64,000 nucleotides of DNA from an uncultured Gammaproteobacteria bacterium (GCA_913060695.1 CAJXUA010000001.1:62001-126000), one strand, 5' to 3'. Counted from the first letter of the stretch, positions 36,951 to 46,587 are shown. Numbers and translations are program-made. Notes: generated by a model not told the origin, from the letters alone.

Positions 36951-39038
36951 ATGAACTATATATTCATCCCCAATGCGATCGCCCTGTTGATTCTTGGCCT
37001 CTTTACGGCGCGTCAGAATCCAGGGAGGTTGTCTAATACCTATTTGCTAACCAACGTCTCCGTCGCTATATGGGCGTTGTGCTTTATGTTGTTGCATGAG
37101 TTCCAAACGCGAGTGCCAGTGAACCTAGTTTCGCAGATACAGCTGGTTTCGGCTCTGGTGTTCGCAAATGGACACCTCGACATCAGTCTGCGCTACCCAG
37201 ACCCTCAGCGGCTGCCTGGACCCGTTCTACGCTGGTTTAACTACATAGTGTTCACCACGCTATGTGTTTTAACCCTATTCACTGACGTGGTGTCTAGGGC
37301 CGTCCTAGAAGAGCAGGCAGTGGTGTTTATAGATGGGCCTGGCTATGCCGTCTTCGCTTTATACTTAGCAGTCGTTGGGATACTGGTAATCAGCAATCTC
37401 ATCATTAGCTATAGGCGCTATCCGGAATATCGTACGCGCTTAGCCTATATGTTGACCGGTTTAGGACTATTCATCGTGTTCGGGATCGTCTTCGACCTCG
37501 TTCTAGTGGTGATGGGCAATTATGACTGGTTGGTGCTCGGGCATTTAGGGTCGGTGTTTCCTTCGATCTTCTTCGCTTATGCTTTCAGCAAGCACGACTT
37601 GTTGAATATCCGTATGGCGGTTGACCGTTATACGGCCAAAATTATTGTGGCTGTCCTCGCCATACTTAGTCTATACCTCGCCTTCCAGCTTTCCTTCGAC
37701 TACCCCGCCGCCAGTCTAGCGCTGATATGTTTAATTGCGCTGTTGTGGGCCTTTAATGCGTATAGATTGGAGCTATTCTTAGTTAGCACTGCGCGGCGGC
37801 GCTTTGTGCGCAACTGGTACGAACCCGAGGATATCCTTAATAGATTGGCAGAGAAGTTAGAGGATATTAAGAATCGTGCAGATATTTTCGAGACATTAAC
37901 CAAAGAGATCGATGAGGTATTCGAATTAGAGAATATTCAACGCATCGTTGCAGTACGAAATGAACGAGAGGATCTTCAGGCCTATCAAGTATTTTCTGGT
38001 GCTCAGCAGAGACCGAATGACACGTTGACTGTAGAGGACCCTTTCATCCTAGCTTGTAATGCTTGCGAAGAGCCCTTGAATCTCAGTGAGTTCGCGTTGC
38101 CAATCCAGCAGCGCTTTGCGGAGAGTGGCTTTGATAGTGCAGAGAAGACGCTCGTCATCCCGTTCTTCTCTCCTGAGTATCTCGAGGGCGTCATCATACT
38201 AGGGGAGCGCAGTAGCCAAGAGGAGTTCAGCAAGAAGGACAGGCAATTCCTTCTAAGACTGCTGCGCTATGTTGCTGCAATACTGTATAGATTGACGCCT
38301 TTCGAGAAGCTCGAGAAGTCTTATTTCGAGAATCAGCGCCGACAGCATCAAGCAGAGATCCAGGTGGTGCGCGGCGACAAGACATTGGCGATAGCGCATG
38401 CAACGCGACAGGCCCACCACGAGATTAGGACGCCACTGAATATCATTCGCATGGCTGCTCACCGCATCAAGAGTACCGAGACAATCGCGAAGTATCGGCA
38501 GATTATAGATGAGCAAATAGAGAGAGCGATGGAGATCGTCGATGAGACACTCGTCATCACCGATGGTGGAGGCGATGATGAGGCGCGCTTCCAGAGAATT
38601 GATATCAACTTGCTCTTGCAGCGATGCGTGAAGTTGCAGGCCGAAGGACCTCAGAAGCGAATTTTCGATCTCGATGAGGTTGCGCCCAAAGTGTTAGGGA
38701 TTCCTGGAGAGATTCAGGTGCTATTTAGCAATCTAATCAAGAACGCACTGGAGTCTATGCCTGATGGTGGAACTCTGCATATTCGCAGCAATATCGAACT
38801 ACAGGAGTTAGTCGTTAGTGTTAGCGATACTGGAATTGGTATTGCACCCGAGCTGCGCGAGAAAATCTGGGAGCCCTACTTCAGTGGCAAAGTAACATCG
38901 GCTGGAAATCTCACTGCGGGGCGGGGGTGGGGCTTAACGATCTGCAATAGAATCGTGACTGAGCACAAGGGCAGCATTCAGTGTGAGAGTGTTCTAGGGC
39001 AGGGTAGTAAGTTTACGGTGCGTATGCCAATTAACTAA
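36951..39038 (+). CDS. Sensor histidine kinase with multi-spanning membrane sensor and GAF-like domain
   Basis: 695 residues. N-terminal ~240 residues hold seven or so hydrophobic spans (histidine-kinase 7TM style), then a GAF-like region (~300-460), dimerisation helix with H490 (HHEIRTPLNIIRM), and an ATPase domain with NLIKNALESMPDGG, DTGIGIAPE and GRGWGLTICNRIV. AGGGG lies six bases upstream of the ATG. Its stop overlaps that of a convergent single-domain response regulator by four bases, an obvious candidate partner. Confidence 0.88.
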   Translation: MNYIFIPNAIALLILGLFTARQNPGRLSNTYLLTNVSVAIWALCFMLLHEFQTRVPVNLVSQIQLVSALVFANGHLDISLRYPDPQRLPGPVLRWFNYIVFTTLCVLTLFTDVVSRAVLEEQAVVFIDGPGYAVFALYLAVVGILVISNLIISYRRYPEYRTRLAYMLTGLGLFIVFGIVFDLVLVVMGNYDWLVLGHLGSVFPSIFFAYAFSKHDLLNIRMAVDRYTAKIIVAVLAILSLYLAFQLSFDYPAASLALICLIALLWAFNAYRLELFLVSTARRRFVRNWYEPEDILNRLAEKLEDIKNRADIFETLTKEIDEVFELENIQRIVAVRNEREDLQAYQVFSGAQQRPNDTLTVEDPFILACNACEEPLNLSEFALPIQQRFAESGFDSAEKTLVIPFFSPEYLEGVIILGERSSQEEFSKKDRQFLLRLLRYVAAILYRLTPFEKLEKSYFENQRRQHQAEIQVVRGDKTLAIAHATRQAHHEIRTPLNIIRMAAHRIKSTETIAKYRQIIDEQIERAMEIVDETLVITDGGGDDEARFQRIDINLLLQRCVKLQAEGPQKRIFDLDEVAPKVLGIPGEIQVLFSNLIKNALESMPDGGTLHIRSNIELQELVVSVSDTGIGIAPELREKIWEPYFSGKVTSAGNLTAGRGWGLTICNRIVTEHKGSIQCESVLGQGSKFTVRMPIN

Positions 39039-39553
39039 TCTTGCTCGCGGCGTTGACTAGCGCGGTCCAGCTCACGCGCCCAACGTTGATCGCGCTCTAT
39101 TAGTATTTCACGCAGGATCTCCGCTTCCTTGTGAACCACGATGCGTTCTAGTAGACCCAATAATTCTTCCTCTTCGAACGGCTTGAGAATATAGCCTGAG
39201 GCGAGCCCTAGTGTTGGGTCTTTTGCTAAGGCTTGACGTTCTTTGTCGTTATAAGCTGTAAATATCACAATTGGAATATGGCGTTTAAAAGGGCTGCTGC
39301 CCTCTTCGTTGCGCAAGGTCTTCAGGAAAAGCTCGCCATTCATCTTAGGCATTTGCCAATCGAGCAAGATGCACTCGATCTTGTTGCTTAGGAAGTTAAA
39401 TCCGCGTTGATGGGATTTGAGAATCTGCAGCGCCTCTTCTCCGTCGTAGGCGGGGATGGCGTGATAGCGCTGAGTTTCGTTGATAACCTCTATGACGAGG
39501 TCCGATTGCTGTCGATCATCCTCGACCACAAGAATGCGTGGTTTGCTCTTCAT
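39035..39553 (-). CDS. Single-domain response regulator with helical tail
   Basis: 172 residues from ATG 39553 (MKSKPRILVVEDD). A longer frame to 39646 would overlap the next gene by 80 bases. Full receiver set: VEDD, phospho-acceptor in ILLDWQMP, IFTAYND, and the Lys in YILKPFEEEE. After the receiver, about 40 charged helical residues (EILIERDQRWARELDRASQRREQD) and no DNA-binding domain. Likely partner of the convergent kinase at 36951-39038. Confidence 0.88.
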   Translation of the reverse strand: MKSKPRILVVEDDRQQSDLVIEVINETQRYHAIPAYDGEEALQILKSHQRGFNFLSNKIECILLDWQMPKMNGELFLKTLRNEEGSSPFKRHIPIVIFTAYNDKERQALAKDPTLGLASGYILKPFEEEELLGLLERIVVHKEAEILREILIERDQRWARELDRASQRREQD

Positions 39554-39566
39554 GATTGCGATTTCA

Positions 39567-39998
39567 CTACGATTGTAGGCCAATTCCTGAGCTGCGCGTT
39601 GCAACGCGATGCTGCCAGATTTGCGTAAAGACAAAACTCGGGCCATTGAATGCGCCGCTTAGCAATGCGATAGGAAGATACAGTAAGGCAAGCAGTGTGT
39701 TGCACATGATGACGAGATAAGGGAAGGGGGCGCGTGCATATTGCTGGGTGATCTGGTTGCGGGTAACCGGTAAGGTCGACCACGCTTTATCGCCCATGCG
39801 TCCAATTAGTATTGCCGTAGTAAATTGTTGGTAGTGCCGTGTAGGGTAGCGTTTCCATTGTCTGATATGATGTCGGTTTGACATCAACCACATCTCATAA
39901 ACGGATAGAAGTTTAAAAAACAGGCCGCCAATTACGCCGTAAAATAAACTCCAAACAAGCACCGCGGGCAGTAATATCACTGACTTCGATCTGCTCAT
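39567..39998 (-). CDS. Small membrane protein of unknown function
   Basis: 143 residues. Two hydrophobic helices (~8-32, VILLPAVLVWSLFYGVIGGL, and ~90-113) with a basic loop of Arg/His/Tyr between (RHHIRQWKRYPTRHYQQF). 13 bases upstream of the response regulator gene on the same strand, so probably co-transcribed. Family not recognised. Confidence 0.6.
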   Translation of the reverse strand: MSRSKSVILLPAVLVWSLFYGVIGGLFFKLLSVYEMWLMSNRHHIRQWKRYPTRHYQQFTTAILIGRMGDKAWSTLPVTRNQITQQYARAPFPYLVIMCNTLLALLYLPIALLSGAFNGPSFVFTQIWQHRVATRSSGIGLQS

Positions 39999-40072
39999 AT
40001 TTAACGCGTCCTGTAATTCTAGAGAGTGTTTGGCAACTTTGGCCGAGTTTCTTTGACTGATTTTAGCTTTAC

Positions 40073-40093
40073 TTGACGCTAGTATACACTAGC
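40073..40093 (+). promoter_or_regulatory. TTGACG -35 box overlapped by an inverted repeat
   Basis: TTGACG at 40073-40078 overlaps GCTAGT-ATAC-ACTAGC (40078-40093), a perfect 6-base inverted repeat with 4-base centre. No strong -10 at 17 bases. Lies between divergent genes 39998 and 40185; may be an operator. Confidence 0.4.
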
Positions 40094-40184
40094 AAACTCT
40101 TAAAAATAGCGGCTTTAGTTCACGCTTAGTCACATCAGCAGGTCTTTTCTCAACAACTCGCACTTTCGAAACCGTAGATACTAT

Positions 40185-41630
40185 ATGCAGAAATCGATCT
40201 ATTTAGCCAAGAGCCTGCTTATATTGAGCTACTCACTTCTGTTTCTATTGATAGTGTCCATCTTCTCTATTTCAGTTTGGGAACCCTTGTTCCAAGCTTC
40301 ATTCTTTATTCTATTTATTGCCTTGATAGGGCTCAGCTATGAGTCTCTTTATTCTGCTTTTCTGCAAGCCTTGGGCAGTTCGAGAGTGGACTCTGCACTA
40401 CGTCGAATAGGGGGTGTCGCAGATATTATCGACAATCTTCATGAGTATACCGATCTCGAAACATTGCTGCGTTATACCCAGTCTTGTCTCGCCACACTGT
40501 TGGGGGGAGGAGGCGCGAAGTTATTGCTTGCGCGCAACTACCTCGAGGCAGACGATTCTGGCAGCGCCGAGTTCTTGCTGTGGGGGTCAAAGAATCCTCA
40601 GATTCTGAATGCGAAGTGTGCTGCACTAAGTTATGCGATCAATGCGCCGGAAGGATTTCTCGTAAGGGATTGTCCGGAAGAGGTGGCGGCTGAGTTGCAG
40701 AGTTTCGACGCGGATTTCGTTATACCCATTTTCTGCAGAGCAAAGATGCAGGCTCTATTGCTTATTAGCGACTCCACCGGCGTGTTTGCCGAGTTGCGAA
40801 CCATACTGACATTCTTTGCACGTCAATTTGGTATCGCCTTGGAGCGGATAGTAAATGAACAGGGACGTCGCGCCCGTCAAGAACACGCATTTGCGGAGAA
40901 AACAGCAGCTTTGGCAATGCTTAGCGCGACGATTGCCCATGAGATGAGAACCCCCTTGTCCGGGGTGCGCGCGAGCATTGGTGGAGTAGACTCTTATCTT
41001 CCCGAATTAATTAATGCCTACGAGTTTGCCCACGAACAAGATGCGGACCGGTTTCCTATGATTCGCAAAGACTTATTGGAGACGCTTACCGATACGGGGC
41101 CCCGTATTAGGTCTATGGTGGATCAGGCGAACCACGTGATCGATCTACTATTGATCAATTTGAACGATAAGCGCTTAGATAGCGCGAACTACTCTACGTG
41201 CTCAGTGCGTGATTGCGTAGAGGAGGCGATTGCTCAATATCCGTTTAGGCGTTTCGAGCGGGAGAAAGTACACGTCAAGATTGATAAGGACTTCGAGTTT
41301 CAAGGAGTTAGTTCATTGCTCGTCTATGTTTTGTTCAATCTGCTGAAAAACGCCTTGTATAGTCTAGAGTCTGCAGGCAAAGGCGTGATTCACTTAGACG
41401 TGGAGAAGGGAGAACATAGGAATTATTTAATCTTCGAGGATACCGGGCTGGGTATAGCAGAAGACGTACTGCCTTTGATTTTCGACGGTTTCTTCACAAC
41501 CCGCAGTAATGGCACTGGAGCAGGGTTAGCTTTCTGCAAGCGCACCCTGCGCAGTTTCGGTGGTGATATTCGGGTGAGTTCAAAACTCGGCCAATTTACG
41601 CGTTTTACGCTCGAGTTCCCGCTCGACTAA
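40185..41630 (+). CDS. Sensor histidine kinase, LuxN/CqsS-like kinase core
   Basis: 481 residues. Two membrane helices at residues ~8-50, a GAF-like middle (~75-215), then H252 in ATIAHEMRTPLSGVRASIGG and a long insert before the ATPase part (YLPELINAYEFA), which is how LuxN/CqsS/LqsS kinases read. ATPase motifs: NLLKNALYSLESAG, EDTGLGIAEDV, GTGAGLAFCKRTL. The stop is one base from the stop of the convergent response regulator at 41632, its likely partner. Ligand unknown. Confidence 0.88.
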   Translation: MQKSIYLAKSLLILSYSLLFLLIVSIFSISVWEPLFQASFFILFIALIGLSYESLYSAFLQALGSSRVDSALRRIGGVADIIDNLHEYTDLETLLRYTQSCLATLLGGGGAKLLLARNYLEADDSGSAEFLLWGSKNPQILNAKCAALSYAINAPEGFLVRDCPEEVAAELQSFDADFVIPIFCRAKMQALLLISDSTGVFAELRTILTFFARQFGIALERIVNEQGRRARQEHAFAEKTAALAMLSATIAHEMRTPLSGVRASIGGVDSYLPELINAYEFAHEQDADRFPMIRKDLLETLTDTGPRIRSMVDQANHVIDLLLINLNDKRLDSANYSTCSVRDCVEEAIAQYPFRRFEREKVHVKIDKDFEFQGVSSLLVYVLFNLLKNALYSLESAGKGVIHLDVEKGEHRNYLIFEDTGLGIAEDVLPLIFDGFFTTRSNGTGAGLAFCKRTLRSFGGDIRVSSKLGQFTRFTLEFPLD

Positions 41631-41631
41631 A

Positions 41632-42684
41632 TCAGTGTAAGAACTTCGTATCGGAAGCTGTCGTCTCTATGTGGGAACGGTAGGATTGAATTGCCTCGGG
41701 TCTATACTTGCGTAGTACGCGACTGGCGTCTTCGTGTTGAATGAGCGCACAATAATAGGGCGCCTGCGCACAGACTTTCTTGGCGGGGGCGTAATATTTT
41801 CTCCAATCGTCTGTCAGTAACTTCTTGATATGTTCATTGTCGTCGGAAACATTGAATAGGGGCGCGAGCTCGCCTTTACGTAGCGCCGCGAGTAACTGTG
41901 CCGGTGCGCCTACCGTAGCGCATTGTCGTATATGCTCTTCTAAGCCTGTCTCTGTCAGTATCAACAAGATCGACAGCTCACCCTTAGCATTTAGTAGGGC
42001 GAATCCAGAATAGGGTTCGTCAATCAGATAGTATTCAATGAACTTATTTCGGTCTCGCAACGAGTTGAAATAGGCTATGAAATCGGCATTATTGACAAAA
42101 CGACTTTGGCTATTCGCGATCACAGGGTCTGTAATTAGCTTAAAGCTCTTGCTGAAATACTGTTGCTGCAGAGTAGCGATAGAGCGCTTTAGTTTCGCTT
42201 CTAGGTCTTGATCCTTCTTGCTAATGAACTGATCAATTAAGCCAGCGTTGAAAGCCTGTACCGCTAGCTCGGTATCTGCTTGTCCTGTAAGCAGAATGCG
42301 CTTTACGTACGGGTTGGTAAGGCTAGCGCAAAGTTCAAGGCCGTTCATCGAGGGCATAGAGTAATCGATGACCACTACACTTGGGGTGCTGAAACGCTGG
42401 GCATTATAAATTTCTTTATAGAGTTCGTTGATCTCAATATGTGTAAGTGTGTCGGAATCGAATGGGCCAGTTTTGTAAGATGAATAAACGCGCCGAATAA
42501 GTTCCGCGTGCTGCTGAGCATCATTAATATAGGTCAGAGCTTGGCGGGCGGACTGAAAGAGTCGATAGTTAAGATCGCGCGGTAATATCAAACTGACAGC
42601 ATCGAGAAAGTCCGGGTCGTCATCGACCAGTACCACCTGTGTGGGGTAATAGAAAAGATGACAAACGGGAAAAGTAAAATCCAA
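41632..42684 (-). CDS. Response regulator with long unknown C-terminal domain, LqsR-like layout
   Basis: 350 residues. TTG start, well supported by AAGGAG six bases upstream (42691-42696). Receiver with VDDDPDF, a ~35-residue insertion before VVVIDYSMPSMNG (phospho-acceptor), LLTGQAD, and FISKKDQD. The last ~200 residues (SFKLITDPVIANSQSRF onward) are not a known DNA-binding or enzyme domain to me. Length and the inserted receiver recall LqsR of Legionella; that is a resemblance, not an identification. Third in a minus-strand set after the fimX-like and cyclase-like genes. Confidence 0.85.
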   Translation of the reverse strand: MDFTFPVCHLFYYPTQVVLVDDDPDFLDAVSLILPRDLNYRLFQSARQALTYINDAQQHAELIRRVYSSYKTGPFDSDTLTHIEINELYKEIYNAQRFSTPSVVVIDYSMPSMNGLELCASLTNPYVKRILLTGQADTELAVQAFNAGLIDQFISKKDQDLEAKLKRSIATLQQQYFSKSFKLITDPVIANSQSRFVNNADFIAYFNSLRDRNKFIEYYLIDEPYSGFALLNAKGELSILLILTETGLEEHIRQCATVGAPAQLLAALRKGELAPLFNVSDDNEHIKKLLTDDWRKYYAPAKKVCAQAPYYCALIQHEDASRVLRKYRPEAIQSYRSHIETTASDTKFLH

Positions 42685-42690
42685 AGCGTA

Positions 42691-42696
42691 CTCCTT
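42691..42696 (-). promoter_or_regulatory. Strong Shine-Dalgarno fixing a TTG start
   Basis: AAGGAG on the minus strand, six bases before the TTG at 42684-42682. No ATG lies in frame at a suitable place. Confidence 0.75.
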
Positions 42697-42765
42697 GTGT
42701 ACCCTTGAGTTTCAGGGCGCGTGAAGATAGCTTACTGACATCTTAGCAATCAAGCAAAGGCTGCG

Positions 42766-44202
42766 TTAGATCGACACTTCCTCAGCCAATAGATGTTCTA
42801 CCTGTCGATCGAGTAAGGCCTTGTAGTTGATCATAGGCTCGTCGACCAGCCAGGTCTTGATGAACTCCCCATTCTGATTGTCGACGATGTCACTGAACTC
42901 TTCTGTTATAAGCCTACTATCTGCATCTGCTAAAACGTATGCAGCCTCACTAATAATTAAAGTATCGATAGGAGCCTCTTCACAAATTTGGCGGGTCAGC
43001 GCGAGGTTTTCTCCTGCGACCGTATAGGTATTTTGCTCGAGGGATGAGAGCACTCCAGTAAGAAGGTCACCACAGTGTAGCCCCGCTTTAAACTGCAAAG
43101 TGGGTAGTCCGTTGGCCTCCAGTTCCCGCGCTAAGGTAGAAGTAATCTCTAGGAACAATAGCGCCGCACATACTGCATGGAAGCAGTGCTCATCGTCTAC
43201 TTGCGCAGCTCCGAAGGTGATTAGTATCTCGTCGCCTGCACATTTCTCGATATTGCCGTTATACAGTTGAGTGACTTTGTGGACGTAGAAGTAGTAGGTA
43301 TTGAGCAGCTCAATGGTTTCCTGCGCCTCGTGTTGGTGTAGTGCGAGACGGTAGTTGCTGATATTGATATTCAAGATACTTACAAATGCACTGCCGGGGC
43401 GGCGATATAGGGCAGCGGCCTGCTCACTAGGGCTGAGTATTTTCTCAGGTCCAAACATCGCGTGGCGACTCTCATCATCACTTAGCTCGTAAATTAGGCG
43501 GTTGTACTGGCGAATTACTGCCCCTATCTCGTCGCCGCGTTCGCCGAAAGGGCTAGGCTCACCCTCGCCGCGCCTGACGCTTTGAATGGAGGCAGATAAC
43601 AAGCGTAAAGGGAATGTGATGACATGTTGGGTAAGCGCGACTATTACACTAACACCAGTGAGCAGAAGTAGGAGTAGTGCGGCGAGCATGAACAGGAAGT
43701 TACGTGTGACTCCTTGCTCGATGTAGCGCTGATCAAGATTGACACGGACGTAGCCCGCTAACGAGTCCTGTAGGGCGATAGGTGCTACATAGCTGCCAAA
43801 CAGATCACTGCGCTGTAGCGATTCGCTACCGGCGGGAGAAACCGAAGATCCTGATATGGCAATGACACGGTCGTCAATGCTGAGAACGGCGACTTGTGCG
43901 ATTGCCTCTTCTCGTGTCAGTTGGTTTAGCAAGACATTCATGCTGACCATATCGTTGGCCAAAACAAGTTCAGTTACCAAGATTGCTGTTTGTCGTGCGA
44001 GTGTATTGCCTAAACTGTCAGACTGTTGCCGAAGTATGTTCTCTGTAGTTTGATTGGTCACCAACCAGAATACGCACATAGATAGAATTAAAAGTACTGC
44101 AGTACTAAAGGCAAATTTTTGGCCAAGTTTCATGCGTGTAGTAGTGGTTCTATGTGGCGTTGAATCGCCGGGTGCTTGTGCTGTTATTCTTTCTTGTGAC
44201 AC
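42766..44202 (-). CDS. Membrane HAMP protein with degenerate class III cyclase-like domain
   Basis: 478 residues, GTG start (ATG 44133 possible). Membrane helices at ~28-48 and ~170-195 flank a periplasmic sensor; HAMP follows (ITFPLRLLSASIQSVRRG). The C-terminal ~190 residues have class III cyclase layout: SILNINISNYRLAL, KCAGDEILITFGAA, FKAGLHCGDLLTGVL, and YTVAGENLALTRQIC. In the first metal motif the Asp expected (as in xFxDIxGFT) is Asn, so two-metal catalysis is doubtful. 28 bases after the fimX-like gene; perhaps a sensing partner. Confidence 0.8.
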   Translation of the reverse strand: MSQERITAQAPGDSTPHRTTTTRMKLGQKFAFSTAVLLILSMCVFWLVTNQTTENILRQQSDSLGNTLARQTAILVTELVLANDMVSMNVLLNQLTREEAIAQVAVLSIDDRVIAISGSSVSPAGSESLQRSDLFGSYVAPIALQDSLAGYVRVNLDQRYIEQGVTRNFLFMLAALLLLLLTGVSVIVALTQHVITFPLRLLSASIQSVRRGEGEPSPFGERGDEIGAVIRQYNRLIYELSDDESRHAMFGPEKILSPSEQAAALYRRPGSAFVSILNINISNYRLALHQHEAQETIELLNTYYFYVHKVTQLYNGNIEKCAGDEILITFGAAQVDDEHCFHAVCAALLFLEITSTLARELEANGLPTLQFKAGLHCGDLLTGVLSSLEQNTYTVAGENLALTRQICEEAPIDTLIISEAAYVLADADSRLITEEFSDIVDNQNGEFIKTWLVDEPMINYKALLDRQVEHLLAEEVSI

Positions 44203-44230
44203 GCGAGACTCTCTTATAACTAGGCTTAGA

Positions 44231-46318
44231 TTACTGGAATGAGTCCAGCGTTAGTTCTTCATCATGGACGAAACTGAAATCGAGATTGGCGCTGGGCTCC
44301 TGTAAACAGTTGCCTTGAACGAAATTAACATTCGCCTGCCAAAGCAGCGGTAGTAAATCGATCGAGTCGATCATAGGCGCCACCACAAGTAGCCCACGTG
44401 CGTGAAGACTATTCACTGCGGAATTGAGCTTCTCGCGCTGTTCTGAGCTCTTATCGATATCGTCAAGCAATGATCTGTCGAGCTTAATAAAAGTCGCGTC
44501 CTCCAATGGCAGAGAATTGAGTGAAGTATAAGTGCAGCCGAAATGAGTTATAGACAGAGTGAAACCTAAGGTTTTGACTTGATCGCAGAAACGCTTCACT
44601 TGTTTTGGCGAGCTCACGATATCTAGCTCACTAATCTGTAGGCCAATTTGATCTGCGGAAATATGCTCTTGCTGCAACTGAGTGCGCAACCAAGGTAGAA
44701 ACTCAGTGCTAACGATCGAATTATGGGTGAGATTGATCGTAAGCTTGAGTGCGGGATTATTGCGCGTCGCGAGTAAACTAAGAGAGTTCTCGCACACCCA
44801 GCGGTCGATTTTTTCGCCAAGTCCATGTTGATTCGCGAGCTCCAAGAAGCGCGGAGGGTAGATCAAGTTCTCGTGATCTTGTAATCGAATTCGGACCTCA
44901 TAGCGCTCCACACCATCTTCTTTGAGATTGACGATTGGTTGAAAGACGAGCACAAAATCTTCCTGCTCGAATGCTTGTTCTAATCTTTTGAACATTTTCG
45001 CAGCAGTGCCATAGGCATCGCTCTCGTCGTCTTCTTTGTTACTATTTTGATTGCTGCGGACGGTGAGATTGTGTCGAGCGCGATCGATGATCACACTTGC
45101 TGAGGGTGTGAGCTCGTTCACGATTGCGATGCCAGCATTAAACTGCAATTTGCTGCCTTGGGGTGAAATAGTCTGTAACTGCGAATTGAGATTTGCACAG
45201 AGTTCGCCGAGGAATTGTTCTTGTGCGTACTCAGTCTCCTTGCTCAGTAAGATGATGAACTCCGCGTCGCCAATATGGCCGACCGTGGCGTCTCCAGGAG
45301 CGTTGTCGGCTATTAGTTTCGCTACGTCGGCTAACAGCAAATTACTTGCTGACTTACCGCTGAGTAAGGTGAAGTCTTGAAACTGCTCAAGCTTCAACAA
45401 GATCGCCGCGCTATTGACTTGATCATAGACGCCGTTGGCAATTGCCTGGTCTATCTTGGCGAGTATGGCGTTGCGATTGAGTAGGTTTGTCAGAAGATCG
45501 AGGCTCTCTTGATTCTTGAGTCTCTGTTGCTGCGCAATATTGCCTGCCACCGGACGGATGATGACTTGAATGCTGGGTTCATCTTCGAAGACCGATTGCG
45601 CACATTCCAGACTTAGGCGGGTCAATGAGTTAGGTGCAGTGTTGGCAAGAAATACACAGCGCGATTCAGTATGGGCTGTGGAATCGTTGAGAAACTTGCG
45701 TACGCGCTCGACATCTTGCTCGTCAACGAGATCGAGAAAAGTATGCTTCTTGAGCTGTGCCTCAGACTCGAAACCGAACAGGTCTAGATAAGCCTGGTTT
45801 GCATACTGAAACAAGCCTTCGTGTAGATAGGCCACTGCGTCGGATGCGCTCATCAGTAGTAACTGATAACGCTCACGCAGTTCGTTCAATGCTGTATTGG
45901 TCTTGCGCAGCTCGCGCCGGGCGTTCAAATTGCTCAGTTCATGACGAACAGTTCGCAACAGCTCTGCAGCCTCTTTAGCCTTGTTCAGATCATGCTTGGT
46001 GCAAGCCACACCATTGCTAGGTAACGCGAGTAGCTCCCCTTCTTCGTCGTAAAGCTTGCCCAGAGCTATAAAACATATGTCTTGTGCTACTTCGTTCATC
46101 AGCACTATAAGGCGCGCTATTGGCAGCACCTGCGGGCCAGGGAACAGGAATAGGAGATCCCAACGCATGCTAAGCAGGCGCTCACGTAGGTGGGCCTCGT
46201 CGGCTACTGATTCGGCATGGACGTTATAGCCGTCCTTGCGTAGTGCGCTCACCAATAGCGCACCGTCGGAAACCAGTTCCGATGCGATAAGCACGTTAAT
46301 TGTTGAATTCTGTTCCAT
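44231..46318 (-). CDS. fimX: FimX-type c-di-GMP receptor (degenerate REC-PAS-GGDEF-EAL)
   Basis: 695 residues from ATG 46318 (AAGGA six bases upstream); P. aeruginosa FimX has 691. Order: receiver-like domain without phospho-Asp (LLFLFPGPQ), PAS (~150-260), degenerate GGDEF (GDAEF), degenerate EAL (YEVRIRL in place of EAL; ITHFGC in place of DDFG). The C-terminus (LPLLWQANVNFVQGNCLQ) tracks FimX closely. FimX binds c-di-GMP without hydrolysing it and promotes type IV pilus assembly at the pole. Context fits: pilT and pilG-like genes follow within 6 kb. Confidence 0.9.
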   Translation of the reverse strand: MEQNSTINVLIASELVSDGALLVSALRKDGYNVHAESVADEAHLRERLLSMRWDLLFLFPGPQVLPIARLIVLMNEVAQDICFIALGKLYDEEGELLALPSNGVACTKHDLNKAKEAAELLRTVRHELSNLNARRELRKTNTALNELRERYQLLLMSASDAVAYLHEGLFQYANQAYLDLFGFESEAQLKKHTFLDLVDEQDVERVRKFLNDSTAHTESRCVFLANTAPNSLTRLSLECAQSVFEDEPSIQVIIRPVAGNIAQQQRLKNQESLDLLTNLLNRNAILAKIDQAIANGVYDQVNSAAILLKLEQFQDFTLLSGKSASNLLLADVAKLIADNAPGDATVGHIGDAEFIILLSKETEYAQEQFLGELCANLNSQLQTISPQGSKLQFNAGIAIVNELTPSASVIIDRARHNLTVRSNQNSNKEDDESDAYGTAAKMFKRLEQAFEQEDFVLVFQPIVNLKEDGVERYEVRIRLQDHENLIYPPRFLELANQHGLGEKIDRWVCENSLSLLATRNNPALKLTINLTHNSIVSTEFLPWLRTQLQQEHISADQIGLQISELDIVSSPKQVKRFCDQVKTLGFTLSITHFGCTYTSLNSLPLEDATFIKLDRSLLDDIDKSSEQREKLNSAVNSLHARGLLVVAPMIDSIDLLPLLWQANVNFVQGNCLQEPSANLDFSFVHDEELTLDSFQ

Positions 46319-46587
46319 CTGAATCCTTACGCTACAGGGGATAGGCGCAGCGCTAGTTTGGGCGCAAGCGCGATACGTGGCGTTGACCCAATGTCTGTTT
46401 GCGCTGAGTTTAGCATACAAAATTCGCGGCCCGGACGTAGCGAGAGCCTAGTTTGCGGGGCTAATTCACAAGATTTCAGCAAAATAACAACTTTGGCCTC
46501 AAAATCCTCTAGGGCAACGTGTAAACTCTCGATTAACAGCACATCTGTGCAATAAATTCACAGTGAAGTCTTATTTAAGTGAGTCGT

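Noticed and set aside
39554-39646. N-terminal extension of the response regulator to 39646
   Set aside because: Would overlap the small membrane protein gene by 80 bases and adds residues not found in receivers.
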